A model generated the notes under the pieces. It saw nothing but the letters and a program-made list of their open reading frames with translations, did not search any database and had not been told where the DNA came from. A DNA stretch of 64,000 nucleotides from an uncultured Sutterella sp. (GTDB lineage: Bacteria > Pseudomonadota > Gammaproteobacteria > Burkholderiales > Burkholderiaceae_F): assembly GCA_900545275.1 (NCBI GenBank), contig UQYG01000013.1, positions 26,183-90,182 of the forward strand, read 5' to 3'. Both the position numbers and the translations under genes were made by a program. The first letter of the stretch is position 1. Each line of letters opens with the position of its first letter. Shown in pieces: positions 42,994 to 52,599 of this stretch.

Positions 42994-43875
42994 TCACTCG
43001 GGGGAGAGGATCTTCGCCCGCGGCCGGACGTCCGGTGCGAAGTCCGCGCAGACGAGGAGTTCCTTTCGGGCCTCGTCGGAAAGACGCGCGAGCACTTCGG
43101 CGCGAAGTCTTTCGCGAAGGCGGGGAGATTCGCTTCGCGCGAGAAGCTCGCCCAAGGCGCAAAGGGGCGGTCGGTCGCCGGGGAGGACTTCCGCGGCGGG
43201 AGCGTCGCCTTCGAGCGTCACAAGCCACAAGGGCAGGGGAAGCGCCCCGGAAAAGCCGTCCCTGCGAAGCGCCGCCTCCAACGCCCGAAAGGGCCGCGGA
43301 TCGACGTGGACCGGCGTCTTTTCCCGGTTGAAGGGCTCGGTGAGGTCTTCGAGCGTCGTCTCGCGTCGGACGACGTCCGTTCGCGCGAGATCCGCGGGGA
43401 CGCTCTTCCAGGGAAGGCCCCGAATGGTGTAGGGAAGGCCGATCCCGGCCAAGTCCCGCGCGATGCGCGCAAGCGACGTCTCGGGCAGGCCCAGGGTTCC
43501 GAGGTAGAAGAGCCCGAGCGCGGGTTCTTCTCCCTTTGAGGAGGAAGGTCCGCCGCTGGCCGCAGGACCGTTTGCGGACGTCTCCCGCGGGGACGGGTTT
43601 TGCGGCGGGGGAGCCGCTTCGCCCAAAGGACGCGCCTCGGCTTGCGGCGCGGCGGGACGCCGTCCGGCGCCGACGGGCGAAAGCGCCCGGACGGGCGGAA
43701 GGCCGAGGCTCGTTTCCGTGCGCGTCTCGGAAGCGTCGGGGAGGGCGGCCCGCGACGGGGCCGCAAATGTCCCGCCCGCGAGCACGAAAGCGAGCCCGAT
43801 CCCGAGAAGCGGGAGAGGACGCGGCGTCGGGCTGCGTCGGAAAGGCAGGAGGGCGGATCCGTCGGGGCGCGTCAT
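42994..43875 (-). CDS. trbC: F-type pilin assembly protein TrbC (TrbC_Ftype domain)
   Basis: 293 residues. After a signal peptide and a Pro/Ala-rich linker, the C-terminal half holds the TrbC pattern: LGLFYLGTLGLPETSLARIA, GIGLPYTIRGLP, then VHVDPRPFRALEAAL, comparable to the SFSLPE, ...RGL and IDPxLF elements of F TrbC. It is periplasmic and involved in pilus assembly. It overlaps the upstream TraW gene by four bases (ATGA). The N-terminal linker is longer than in F TrbC. Start at 43875 (MTRPDGSALL). Confidence 0.75.
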   Translation of the reverse strand: MTRPDGSALLPFRRSPTPRPLPLLGIGLAFVLAGGTFAAPSRAALPDASETRTETSLGLPPVRALSPVGAGRRPAAPQAEARPLGEAAPPPQNPSPRETSANGPAASGGPSSSKGEEPALGLFYLGTLGLPETSLARIARDLAGIGLPYTIRGLPWKSVPADLARTDVVRRETTLEDLTEPFNREKTPVHVDPRPFRALEAALRRDGFSGALPLPLWLVTLEGDAPAAEVLPGDRPPLCALGELLARSESPRLRERLRAEVLARLSDEARKELLVCADFAPDVRPRAKILSPE

Positions 43876-44708
43876 TCGCGGACTCCTTCGGCGGGGAAGA
43901 CCTCGTCGTTTCCGAAGCGGCGGACGTCGGAGCGCCCGGCGCGTCCGGGCCGCACGTTCGTCCCGTCCCTTCGGCGGTCTTCGGGGCGGTTTTCCTCCCG
44001 CACGTCCGAAAGGTCGGGCGTTTCGACCGTGATCGCCCGCTCCGTGAGCGTCACGAGCGCGGGCTGGACCGAGAGACCGAAGCGGCGCGAGAGCGCCCCG
44101 CGGGCGTCGAACCATACGCGGGTGCCGAGCTCGGCGCCCGCTTCGCGCACCGAGCCCTTCACGAGCACGACGCGGATCGTACGGCGCCGCTCGGGATCGG
44201 TCTTGGCGAGCGTTTCCTTCACCCAGCCGAAGGCGCGCGGGTCGTCCGCGTCGACGAGCAGATAGCACCGCTCAAAGTCCGCGAGCGCGGTTTTGAGGGG
44301 ATGTCCTTCGGGAAGGCGGTCGGCAAGAGGTTCGACCGTTTTCGTGCGTCGCCCGCTTCGAGGGAGGGATAGGCCTTCGGGGCGGTCGGCGGCGAGCGCC
44401 GCGCGCTCGCGCATCCTCGTCATTTCACGGGCCCATTCGCCCGAGCGCAGGCTTTCCTTCGCCTTTTCTTCGAGGGCTTCGAGCATGTCCTCTTCGGCGG
44501 CTTCGTAGACGGGGCCCGCGGCGCCGTGCATCGTCACGCGCCCGAGTCCGACGGAATCGGCGTAGAAAGAGGATCCGCAGGCGGGGCACGGAGCGGGTTC
44601 GACCGCGGGCGCGCCCGCGGCGAGTTCCGTCGCGGCGATGAGGCAAAGCGCCGCCGTCGAGACGGCGGGAAGGGCGGAGTCGTCGGGCGAAAGGTTGTCG
44701 TTCGTCAT
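43872..44708 (-). CDS. traW: F-type conjugal transfer protein TraW
   Basis: 278 residues. The family pattern is visible: LGRV...GPVYEAAEEDMLEALEEKAK, then CYLLVDADDPRAF, then GTRVWFDARGALSRRFGL followed by QPALVTL, corresponding to the lyFdq-G-l..rF-I..vPA motif of TraW. It is periplasmic and needed for pilus assembly with TrbC and TraF/TraH. It starts with ATG at 44708 (a TTG three codons upstream is also open). In F the order is traW-traU; here traU is upstream of traW. Confidence 0.8.
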   Translation of the reverse strand: MTNDNLSPDDSALPAVSTAALCLIAATELAAGAPAVEPAPCPACGSSFYADSVGLGRVTMHGAAGPVYEAAEEDMLEALEEKAKESLRSGEWAREMTRMRERAALAADRPEGLSLPRSGRRTKTVEPLADRLPEGHPLKTALADFERCYLLVDADDPRAFGWVKETLAKTDPERRRTIRVVLVKGSVREAGAELGTRVWFDARGALSRRFGLSVQPALVTLTERAITVETPDLSDVREENRPEDRRRDGTNVRPGRAGRSDVRRFGNDEVFPAEGVRE

Positions 44709-44803
44709 GGCGTCCAATCAAAAAAGAAGGGTTCGGCGTCAAAAGAAAAAGGAAAACATGCGGGTCGGGCGTCTCCGGGCGCGACGTCGGGGCGCCGGGG
44801 CCG

Positions 44804-45913
44804 TCAGCCGCCGGGTCTTCCGGGAATCACGAAGCTCGTGAGCGTCTTTCTCACGCAGCAGTCGCGGTGGCGAAAAAGAAGGAGCGCACCGTCTTCGCCT
44901 CCGGGCGCGTAGGTCTTGAAGCGGTCCCAAAAGAGGGTCGAGCGCCCGAGGGGCTGGCAGCAGGTCCCGAAGACCGTCTTGTCGGTCGCGCGCGAGGGAT
45001 AAATGAGCTGCGTCTTCCAGTGCTCCTTCTGAAGAATCGGCCGCCAGTAGGGACCGCACTGGCCCTTCTTTCCGTGGGCGGACCAGAGCACGCCCTCGCG
45101 CGAGAGCTTGAGCGCAAAGCGGTGGGCGAGGAGCTCCCACTCGGCCGCCCAGGTCGGGGCGGACGCCGTCCAGCCCGAAAGCGGGAAGACGCCCCCACGG
45201 CAGCCCGAACACCAGTAGAGCGTTTCCACGGGCTTTCGGACGTTGGCCGCCAGACAGTCCGCGGCGCAGGCGGCCTGGGCCGCGGGATTCGCAAAGAGCG
45301 CGGCGTCGGGCGCGAGCAGAAAGCCCGCGATCGTGTCGTCCCAGAGGGGATCGAGTTCCGACAGGTAGGCGAGGTCCCAGGGCGCCTGCTCGAGGCACGA
45401 GATGTCGGAGACGGCTTCGAGAATGAAAAGCCAGGGGGACGTGAACCAGTGCACGTTTGCAAAACGGGTGTTTCGTCCGCCGCGGCCCCGTCCGTGGTCG
45501 GGACTTCTCGTGACGCCCGAATTCCCGGCGAGCGTCACGCCGCCGAGCGTGGGCGAGCACCAGGCGTGGCGCACGACCTCGGCCGTGCGGAGGGGCTCCC
45601 AAAACGAGAGGTTCACGCCCCCTTCCACGTTCACGTTCTCGCCGCAGACGCAGAGCGCCGAAGCGTCCGTTTCGGGCGTGTAGCCGTCGTCGGGGACTTT
45701 GCCGAGCGCGACGTTCGTCCCCACCACGATCGGAAAAAGGCAGGACCAGCAGACGTCCGTCAAGGGATTCGGAAAGCGGCCGGGACAGTGGGGGTCGGCC
45801 GCGGCCGTCCCCGCGAGAAGCGCGCAGGCGAAACCCGCGGCCGTCGTTTTCGCCTGCGTCGCGAAGGCTCGGCGCCCGTCCGGGCCCCTTCGGAAAAAGC
45901 GGGGAATCCTCAC
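44804..45913 (-). CDS. traU: F-type conjugal transfer pilus assembly protein TraU
   Basis: 369 residues starting with GTG at 45913, overlapping the stop of the upstream gene by four bases (GTGA). The mature N-terminus carries the TraU hallmark FPNPLTDVCWSCLFPIVVG, followed by CSPTLGGVTL, ETLYWCSGCRGGVFPLSG and FGTCCQPLGRSTLFWDRFKT, with many conserved cysteines. It is a periplasmic assembly factor of the F-type system. A longer upstream frame starting at 45949 would add only basic, antisense-like residues. Confidence 0.9.
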   Translation of the reverse strand: MRIPRFFRRGPDGRRAFATQAKTTAAGFACALLAGTAAADPHCPGRFPNPLTDVCWSCLFPIVVGTNVALGKVPDDGYTPETDASALCVCGENVNVEGGVNLSFWEPLRTAEVVRHAWCSPTLGGVTLAGNSGVTRSPDHGRGRGGRNTRFANVHWFTSPWLFILEAVSDISCLEQAPWDLAYLSELDPLWDDTIAGFLLAPDAALFANPAAQAACAADCLAANVRKPVETLYWCSGCRGGVFPLSGWTASAPTWAAEWELLAHRFALKLSREGVLWSAHGKKGQCGPYWRPILQKEHWKTQLIYPSRATDKTVFGTCCQPLGRSTLFWDRFKTYAPGGEDGALLLFRHRDCCVRKTLTSFVIPGRPGG

Positions 45914-47325
45914 GGGTTTTCTCCGGGTCCGTTCTTTCGGGCGTCGCAAAGGACGGCCGCGCGAAGGCGGACCGAGCGGGCCTTGGCGCGGCGCGCCCGC
46001 GTTTCGGCCGCCGCGAGGAAGGCGAGCACTCTTTCATGAAGCGCGATGAGGGCCTCCCGGTTTTTCCGAAGGAGGTCCTTGAGGACCGGATCGGGCGCCG
46101 CGCGGGGCTCCGTCATCGCGGTCTTGAGAATCGCTTCGAAGGTCGTGCGGGCCGTCGCGAGACGCAGGACCGAGGAGCGCGAGAGCTCCGTGATCGAGGT
46201 CTTCTCGAGGTCCCGCGAGACTTCGGCAAGGAAGGCCGCTTCGGCCATCGTGCGGAAAAAGGACGGAACGCGCAGGGCGTCGGCCTTCGTCAAATCGAGC
46301 CACCCCGTCGCCGCCGTGTAGGTGACGCTCGCAAAGCGGGGCTCGACGAGAACGGGGGTCTGCGTAACGCCCAAAAGCGCCGACACGTGTCCGTGCACGT
46401 CCTCGAGGAAGCCGAGGCGAAAGGGCGCGAAGGGATTGCGTCCGAGAGGTTTGCCCGTGTTCACGACGACGATTCTCGGGTCGTGCAGCCACGCTTCGTG
46501 AACGAGCTTCACGGTCAAAAGCGTCCACTCGGAGAGAAAGAGGAGGGGCCGCCCGTCCTCCCAGCAGAGGCGTCCGTCGAGGGTTCCCGCATGATGGACT
46601 TCCGTGCGGCAGAGGGCGTCCGAAATCCGTTCGGCGCGCTCGGGCGCGATCTGCCGCGCCCAGCGCACGATTCCGAGCCGCCAGGCCGCGGCGCGGCCGA
46701 GAAAGTGGCCGTCCTCGGCCGCGTCCCAGGGGATGTCGCCCGTGTGGAGAAGTTCGTCGGCGGCGCGCGCGTCGAGCATCCCTTCGAGATCCGCGCGCTT
46801 TGCGTCGCCTTCGGGGAGTTTTCCGGCGCGCTTGGCCGAGCGCTTTCGGTAAAAGCGCACGCCTTCGAGAATGCGGCGCCGCACGGCGTCGAGTCCTTCG
46901 GGGGTCGCGGCGCGGTAGAGTTCGTCGGGCTTGGGGAGGTCCTTCTTGTCGGCGGGTTTGACGCGACCCGAGAGGACTCGGAGCGCATAGTCGGCAAGGA
47001 CGAGCTTCATCTGCGCGTAGGCGGAGAGCTCCACCTGCGAGAGCGGGACGAGCGCTTCGGCGCGGGCGAGAAACCGCTCCCAGTCGGCGAGGTTGTCGGT
47101 CCCGAAAGAGGCTCGCGAGCGCTCGCGGCGCAGGGCCGCCGCCTCGTAGGACTGACCTTTTCGCTCGACGATCGCGACGGAACTCTTCTCGTGCGAGGGC
47201 GGGGCGCGGCGCACCGTCGGCTTTTCGTCGCAGGAGCCCCGCCGACCGGCCGGGGCGGCGTCTTCGGTCGGACGCCCGGCATGCCGGGGGCGTCGGAGGG
47301 CTTCGGGTTCTTTTTCCTTCGTCAT
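45910..47325 (-). CDS. Unrecognised transfer-operon protein (471 residues)
   Basis: No F-type counterpart is known to me at this position between the TrbI-like protein and TraU. It has a hydrophilic, basic N-terminus (~residues 1-70), then a soluble, largely helical region without signal peptide or membrane segment, with motifs such as GIVRWARQIAPERA, FLSEWTLLTVKLVHEAWLHD and TAATGWLDLTKAD. The C-terminus is a basic helical tail. It is cytoplasmic by appearance, possibly an accessory or regulatory protein of transfer. It overlaps traU by four bases, so it is translated as part of the operon. Confidence 0.65.
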   Translation of the reverse strand: MTKEKEPEALRRPRHAGRPTEDAAPAGRRGSCDEKPTVRRAPPSHEKSSVAIVERKGQSYEAAALRRERSRASFGTDNLADWERFLARAEALVPLSQVELSAYAQMKLVLADYALRVLSGRVKPADKKDLPKPDELYRAATPEGLDAVRRRILEGVRFYRKRSAKRAGKLPEGDAKRADLEGMLDARAADELLHTGDIPWDAAEDGHFLGRAAAWRLGIVRWARQIAPERAERISDALCRTEVHHAGTLDGRLCWEDGRPLLFLSEWTLLTVKLVHEAWLHDPRIVVVNTGKPLGRNPFAPFRLGFLEDVHGHVSALLGVTQTPVLVEPRFASVTYTAATGWLDLTKADALRVPSFFRTMAEAAFLAEVSRDLEKTSITELSRSSVLRLATARTTFEAILKTAMTEPRAAPDPVLKDLLRKNREALIALHERVLAFLAAAETRARRAKARSVRLRAAVLCDARKNGPGENP

Positions 47326-47372
47326 GATGATTTCGATGGTTTCAGGGGTTGCGGGACAACAGGCGGGCGCGC

Positions 47373-49868
47373 TCAGGGGCGCCCGAGACGTTCGTCGGCC
47401 GTTTCGCGAAGCGTTCTTTCGGCCTTTCGGCGTTCGATTTCGCGGCGCAGGTCCTCGGCCGCGCGGGTCGCCTCGCGCGCGGACTTTTCGGCTTCCAGCG
47501 CCGAGAGGCGCGAAGCGCGGGCCGCGTGCTCGGTCGCAAAGAGCGTGCGCGAGGCGTCTTCGGGGAGGGGCTTTACGTAGGGAACGCCGAGCGCGTCCCC
47601 GCCGCGTCCGCGGGCGAGCGGGTCGTCAAACGCCCCCGACCGCCGGACGCGGTCGTTTGCGGCCTCGGTCGAGGAGGGGGTGAGAACGCGCTCCACTTCC
47701 TTAGGAAGGTCCGGGGCGGGGACGCGCACGCCGCGCTCGCCCGGCATTCCGAGCCGGTCGATGAGTCCCGTGATCACCTCGACCGTCAGGTCGCGCTCGC
47801 GCGTCTCCGGGGCGGGACCCGTGAGCAGAAAGTTCTTCGCGACGAGGACGACCCCGCGCTCTTCGGAAATCCGGTTGAGGACGGCTCGAAAGGCTTCGGG
47901 AAAGCCCTCCGCGTCGGGAAAGCCGCTTTTCGCAACGCTCGTCAGGTCCACGAAGGCGAGCCGGTCCGTGTGCAGGAGCCCCGGGTCCGAGAGCGCCGCG
48001 CGCCCGCCGAGGAGTCCGCCGACGAAGGCGACGCCGAGAAGGACGGAAACCTGCAGAAGCCGCACGCCCGCGTCCCAGGGGGAGCGCGGAAACGCCCGTT
48101 GAGGAAGCGTCCCGGGCGGGGCCGCGCGAAGGACGCGCTCACCGTCTCGGAGGGCGGACCCGACGGACCCCGCGAGCGGGGCGGCTCCGGAGTCCTTGGC
48201 CGCGCTGCGGGCGCGTCGGCGGGACCCGACCGGGTCGCCCTTCGTCAAAAGCATCGTCACCGCGGGGTTGGGCGCGGGCGGGGTTTCCGACGTGCGCTCG
48301 ACGAAGACCCCCGAGTCGTCGAGACGCAGCGGGGCGTCTTCGGGCAGGGCGTCGGAATCGAGTTCGAGCGTGAGGGCTTCCGTAAGGCGCAAAGCGCAGC
48401 CCCGGTCGCTTCGCGCGCGGATCACGCTGCGCATCCACGTGGGGCCCGTGCGCAGGTCGGGGAGCAAAAGAAGCTGCGAAAAGAGAATCGAGCGTCGAAA
48501 GGCCTCGGGGTCGCGGATTCGATAGTGGGTCGTTCCGTCGGGGTTTCGGACGGGGTCGCAGGCCGTGAGTTCCGAAAGAAGCCGGTTCATCTTGGCGTTC
48601 GCTTCCTCGACCGAGCGGCTCGACTCGAGAATCTCCGCGAGGACGGCTTCGACCTCCTCCTCCGCGCGCATCGCGCGGCGGACCGACTCGAGCGAATCGG
48701 GATCTTCGGGACGCACGTCGTGCGGGGCTCGAAGCATCTGCGCGGCGCGCTCTTCCGAGGGCGACTTCGGGACGGGACGGCCTTCCTTCCCTGCGAGATG
48801 TTCGGCCGTGCGCTCGAGCGCACGGCGGGCGATGCGGCCCATCGAAACGTCCGCGGCGCGCGGAGGCGACAGAAGGGTTTCGCCCTCGGCGCCCCGCTCT
48901 TCACTCCGGCGGGGAAGCGAAGCGCGGCGGCCCGGGAGCCGCTCGGCTTCGGGGCCTTCGTCCGCCGGGGAGGAGGCGTCCGTCGGAACGAAAGAGCTCT
49001 GCGGCGCAGCGTATGACGGCGTCTGCGGATTTGAAACGTCGGGCTCGACGGCCGTCAGGACCTCGGCGTCGGCTTCGGGAAGGGCGAAGAGCGCCGTCAG
49101 AGGCGCCTTCCGGCCCTTCGGTGCCCCGGACTTTTTCGGGACGGCGGGGGCGTCCTCCACGCGGAAGCGAAGACGGGGAGCGGCCTTGGAGGAAGTTTTG
49201 GCGCAGGGGCCGGGCTTTTCTCCGGTCTGATTGTCCGACGGGACTTCGGGGCCGTCGCCGCACGAAGGGGCGGACGACGGAGCCGAAGCGGCCTTCGATC
49301 CTTTCTTCTTCGCCTTTTTCGCGGTTTTCGCGGACTTTCCGGACTGCGGGCCGGACGGGGGCGTCGGCGCCGGAGCCGGACCGTCGTCGCTGCGGGATTC
49401 GTCGGACCGGGCGTCGTTCGCCGATCGGGAGGCTTCGGAGCGCATCGGTCCGCAGAGGGCCGGGGCGTTCCCGGCGATCCCGTTCGCGCAGGAGACCGCC
49501 TGCCGCATGCGGGTCGCGATTGACTCCCCGGCCGCAGGGGCGTCGGAGCCGGAGGGAGCGAAGGGATTGAGGAAGATCGGCTTTTCGCCGTCCGGAGGCG
49601 GGACCGTGGGGTCGAGCGGAGGAACGGCGGGGGCCGGCGCCGAGACCTCGGCGGACGTTTGGCCGGACGGGACTTCGGGGTCCTTCGGGGCGGCTTCGGG
49701 CGGGGGCGTCGAGATCCCGGTTCGGGCCGGTTTCGGCTTCACGGGCCGGCGGGCGCCCTTTTTCGAAGGGCTTTTCGCGGCCTTCGGCGCGGTTTTCTTC
49801 GCCGCGCCTTCAGGCGGCGCGGCTTCTTCCTCTGCGCAGGGCGCGGGGATGTCGTGTTCGTCGGTCAT
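47373..49868 (-). CDS. TrbI-like F-type protein with a very long N-terminal extension
   Basis: 831 residues, far longer than F TrbI (~130). The C-terminal ~190 residues hold a membrane segment (VRLLQVSVLLGVAFVGGLLG), then FVDLTSVAKSGFPDAEGF, VVLVAKNFLLTG and DLTVEVITGLIDRLG, like the TrbI_Ftype domain. The first ~600 residues are extremely Ala/Pro/Lys/Ser-rich, probably disordered and cytoplasmic, with one helical block (about 380-480). It lies directly after traC (28 bp), the position of trbI in F. What the extension does is unknown. Confidence 0.65.
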   Translation of the reverse strand: MTDEHDIPAPCAEEEAAPPEGAAKKTAPKAAKSPSKKGARRPVKPKPARTGISTPPPEAAPKDPEVPSGQTSAEVSAPAPAVPPLDPTVPPPDGEKPIFLNPFAPSGSDAPAAGESIATRMRQAVSCANGIAGNAPALCGPMRSEASRSANDARSDESRSDDGPAPAPTPPSGPQSGKSAKTAKKAKKKGSKAASAPSSAPSCGDGPEVPSDNQTGEKPGPCAKTSSKAAPRLRFRVEDAPAVPKKSGAPKGRKAPLTALFALPEADAEVLTAVEPDVSNPQTPSYAAPQSSFVPTDASSPADEGPEAERLPGRRASLPRRSEERGAEGETLLSPPRAADVSMGRIARRALERTAEHLAGKEGRPVPKSPSEERAAQMLRAPHDVRPEDPDSLESVRRAMRAEEEVEAVLAEILESSRSVEEANAKMNRLLSELTACDPVRNPDGTTHYRIRDPEAFRRSILFSQLLLLPDLRTGPTWMRSVIRARSDRGCALRLTEALTLELDSDALPEDAPLRLDDSGVFVERTSETPPAPNPAVTMLLTKGDPVGSRRRARSAAKDSGAAPLAGSVGSALRDGERVLRAAPPGTLPQRAFPRSPWDAGVRLLQVSVLLGVAFVGGLLGGRAALSDPGLLHTDRLAFVDLTSVAKSGFPDAEGFPEAFRAVLNRISEERGVVLVAKNFLLTGPAPETRERDLTVEVITGLIDRLGMPGERGVRVPAPDLPKEVERVLTPSSTEAANDRVRRSGAFDDPLARGRGGDALGVPYVKPLPEDASRTLFATEHAARASRLSALEAEKSAREATRAAEDLRREIERRKAERTLRETADERLGRP

Positions 49869-49896
49869 GAGGTTTCCTTCTTCGGTCGAAAGGCGT

Positions 49897-52599
49897 TCAG
49901 CGGGTTTCGGAGGCGTCCTCGGCGTCTCCGGGGTAGCGGTTGCGGGCGATCCGCATGACGGCTTCGGCTAGCGTCAGGCCCCGGGCGCGCCAGTCGCGAA
50001 CGCCCATCACTTCGCGGGCGTGCGAGCTTGCGGCGACGCGCGTGAAGTCGTCGAGGACCAGGCGCCCGATCGCGGGCGGGTGGTCGCCCACCTGCACGAG
50101 GACTTCCGACCAGAGGCCGCGCGCGGTCGTGAGACTTGCGACCGCGGTCTTGAGCCAGGGATCCTGCGGGAACTTTCCTTCGCCCGCGAGGCTTTCGAGC
50201 ATTTCGGCGTCCTGCCGCAGGTAGATGCGGGTGTCGGCGCAGGTCCACGCGGCCCTCGCCGTTTCGGACTGCCAGTAGTCGGCGACCGACTGGGTCGCCG
50301 TGAAGAAGGCGCCGTTCAACTTTCTCGCCTGTCGAAACCCCTTTTCGATGAAGGCGGCCGAGCGGCCGCTCTTCATGAGGTCCCAGGCCTCGTCGATGAG
50401 GACGAGCTTCGGAGGTCTGCGGTCCTTCTGCATTTCCGCCTCGATCGCGAGCATGACTTGGAGCAGCATCGCGTTTCGAAGCGTCGGATGCCCCGAGAGC
50501 CCCTCCATTTCCAGGACCGTGAAGTCGCTCGAAAAGTCGAAGGGCCGCCCCGTGCCGTCCGTCCATTTGGCGAGCGGTCCCCCTTCGGCGTAGGGGGCGA
50601 GCTTCTGCGCGGCGTCGAAAAAGCGCTGGTCGGGCGTCCCGTCGGCCTTTCGCACCTGACGCATCGAGGCGATGAGTTCTGGCAGGGTGGGCGTCCGGCC
50701 TTCCGAGCGGGCCTTTCGGTGAAGGATCGGAAGCGTCAGCAGAAGCCACTGATGAAGGAGTGCGTCCCGCTCGCCCTCTCCCAAAAATTCTTCGAGAATG
50801 GCCGTCACGCGCTCGACGCGCTCGGACTCGTCCGAGAGATAGCGCAGGGGATTCGCGTCCCACACGTTTTCGTCGTCGAAGGTGAGAAAGTCGCCGCCCA
50901 AGAGGCCGCAGAGCTTCTCGTAGCTTCGGCCCACGTCGATCACCCAGACGCGTCCGCCCTGCGCGAGAACGCCCAAGGCGAGTTCGTTCATCACGACGGA
51001 TTTTCCGGAGCCCGGTTTTCCGACGATCGTTCCCGAAAAGCTCCCCGCTCGGCAGGCGAAGGGGTCGACGTAAAAGAGGTGGCCTCGTCGGGAGAGGAGC
51101 GCGAGAAGGGGCGTTTCCGCCTTTTCGTGGTCGCGCCGTCCGGTCCCCGAGTAGTCGGCGACGACGGGAAGCAGCGCCGTGATCGTTTCGGCCGTGCGGC
51201 GCGGAAAGCGGTCGAGCGCTCGGGCGTCCTTCGCCAGAAGCGGGCCCGCCGCCAAGGGGAGCGACGCAAAGAGGGACTGCACGTGCAAAGCGGCGTTCGG
51301 ACGCAGTTCGATTCCGTTCTTTCTCGCGAGCGTTCTCGCGGCCTCGACGCAGAGCGCGGTCTGCCGCACGGGCGCAAGGAGCAGGATCTCCGTCTGCGAG
51401 GGATAGACGGGGAGTCCCCGCGAGAAGCCGTCCGAAGCGATCATGAGGTCCCTCGCGCGGTCCGAATAGATCGAAGTGAAGGCGGAGACGGGCGTTCGGC
51501 TCATCTGCCGCGCGCGGACGAGCTCCGATTCGATCTTCGTCTTTTCGAGCACGGCGTCGGTCACCTGCCACCAGGTCGTCGTCAAAAAGGGACAGGGGAT
51601 CTGCGAGCCCGAGCGTCCGGGGTCGCCCGCGAGCGAGGAGGTCGCGGCGAGCGTCCAGGAGGGCGGCATCCCCGCGACCGACAAACCCACGGCGCGCACG
51701 GCGTGCTCGAGACCGGCGTCGTCCGCGTCCGCAAAAAGGATTCCCTCCTTTTCGATGCGGATTTCCGTGTCGGGCGAGACCGCCTGCAGCCGCAGTTCGT
51801 TGAGGGGGTCGAAGCGCTTTTTCATGAAGGTCCCGCGGCGGACCTTCTGGGGATTGAGCAGCGCCGCGAGCGTCGTCAGGAGGTCCGAGGGATCCGGATC
51901 GCGGTCGGCGAGATAGGACTCTTCCAAGGCGACGCGCATGGCTTCGCGCGCCGAGCGGGCGGTCTCGCGCGCCTCATCGGAGAAGGGGTTCCTGATCGGC
52001 AGCACGACCGAAATCCAACCGCGGAAACGGCGGCAGTAGACGGGCGCCTGCGGGCGCACCTGCTCGCGGGCGGCCCGTCGAAGAAGCGCCGCCCGCTCCT
52101 TCGTCATGATCCCGAGGACTTCCCGCGCGCCGGGGTCGAGTCTCGGCGTCTTCGAGAGACGGCTCTCTTCAAAGAGCGTCAGCGCGTCCTCGACGTCGGG
52201 GTCCGCAAAAAGCGTGACGGCGACGGTGGAGCCGACGGGCAAAGCCGCAAGCACGAGTCCTTCGAGTCCCTTGCGGATCGTCTCGGTCATCCCGGTCTGC
52301 GGACGAAAGCCGAGCACGAAGCCGAGACCCTCGTATTCGCCCGGGCGGGCGGCTTCGAGCGCGACGAAGCCTTCTTCGTCCGCCGCGAGGTGTGGAAGAA
52401 GCGGACCGAACCGATCGAAAAGCGTCGCGCCGAGCGCTTCTTCGGCCGTCCCCCGTTCGGGGCCCAACGTGTTCTCGGCGGTGCGAAGGTTCGGCCGAAA
52501 GCGCGCAAAACCGAAGAGCTTCGCGAGGAAGTCCGCGCCGAAGGGGCGCCGGTCCTTCACGCCGGAGGCTTTCGCCTCGGGGTCGTTTGCCGCCGTCAT
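49897..52599 (-). CDS. traC: F-type type IV secretion ATPase TraC (VirB4 family)
   Basis: 900 residues, the size of VirB4-type ATPases. Walker A is GKPGSGKSVVMNEL (about residue 525), followed by GGRVWVIDVGRSYEKLCGLL, and the Walker B region is KLVLIDEAWDLM, with FFTATQSVADYWQS further on, typical of TraC/TrwK. It is a cytoplasmic, membrane-associated hexameric motor that powers pilus assembly. It overlaps the traV stop by four bases (traV stop TGA/ATG). It is the largest conserved gene in the cluster and marks it as an F-type system. Confidence 0.94.
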   Translation of the reverse strand: MTAANDPEAKASGVKDRRPFGADFLAKLFGFARFRPNLRTAENTLGPERGTAEEALGATLFDRFGPLLPHLAADEEGFVALEAARPGEYEGLGFVLGFRPQTGMTETIRKGLEGLVLAALPVGSTVAVTLFADPDVEDALTLFEESRLSKTPRLDPGAREVLGIMTKERAALLRRAAREQVRPQAPVYCRRFRGWISVVLPIRNPFSDEARETARSAREAMRVALEESYLADRDPDPSDLLTTLAALLNPQKVRRGTFMKKRFDPLNELRLQAVSPDTEIRIEKEGILFADADDAGLEHAVRAVGLSVAGMPPSWTLAATSSLAGDPGRSGSQIPCPFLTTTWWQVTDAVLEKTKIESELVRARQMSRTPVSAFTSIYSDRARDLMIASDGFSRGLPVYPSQTEILLLAPVRQTALCVEAARTLARKNGIELRPNAALHVQSLFASLPLAAGPLLAKDARALDRFPRRTAETITALLPVVADYSGTGRRDHEKAETPLLALLSRRGHLFYVDPFACRAGSFSGTIVGKPGSGKSVVMNELALGVLAQGGRVWVIDVGRSYEKLCGLLGGDFLTFDDENVWDANPLRYLSDESERVERVTAILEEFLGEGERDALLHQWLLLTLPILHRKARSEGRTPTLPELIASMRQVRKADGTPDQRFFDAAQKLAPYAEGGPLAKWTDGTGRPFDFSSDFTVLEMEGLSGHPTLRNAMLLQVMLAIEAEMQKDRRPPKLVLIDEAWDLMKSGRSAAFIEKGFRQARKLNGAFFTATQSVADYWQSETARAAWTCADTRIYLRQDAEMLESLAGEGKFPQDPWLKTAVASLTTARGLWSEVLVQVGDHPPAIGRLVLDDFTRVAASSHAREVMGVRDWRARGLTLAEAVMRIARNRYPGDAEDASETR

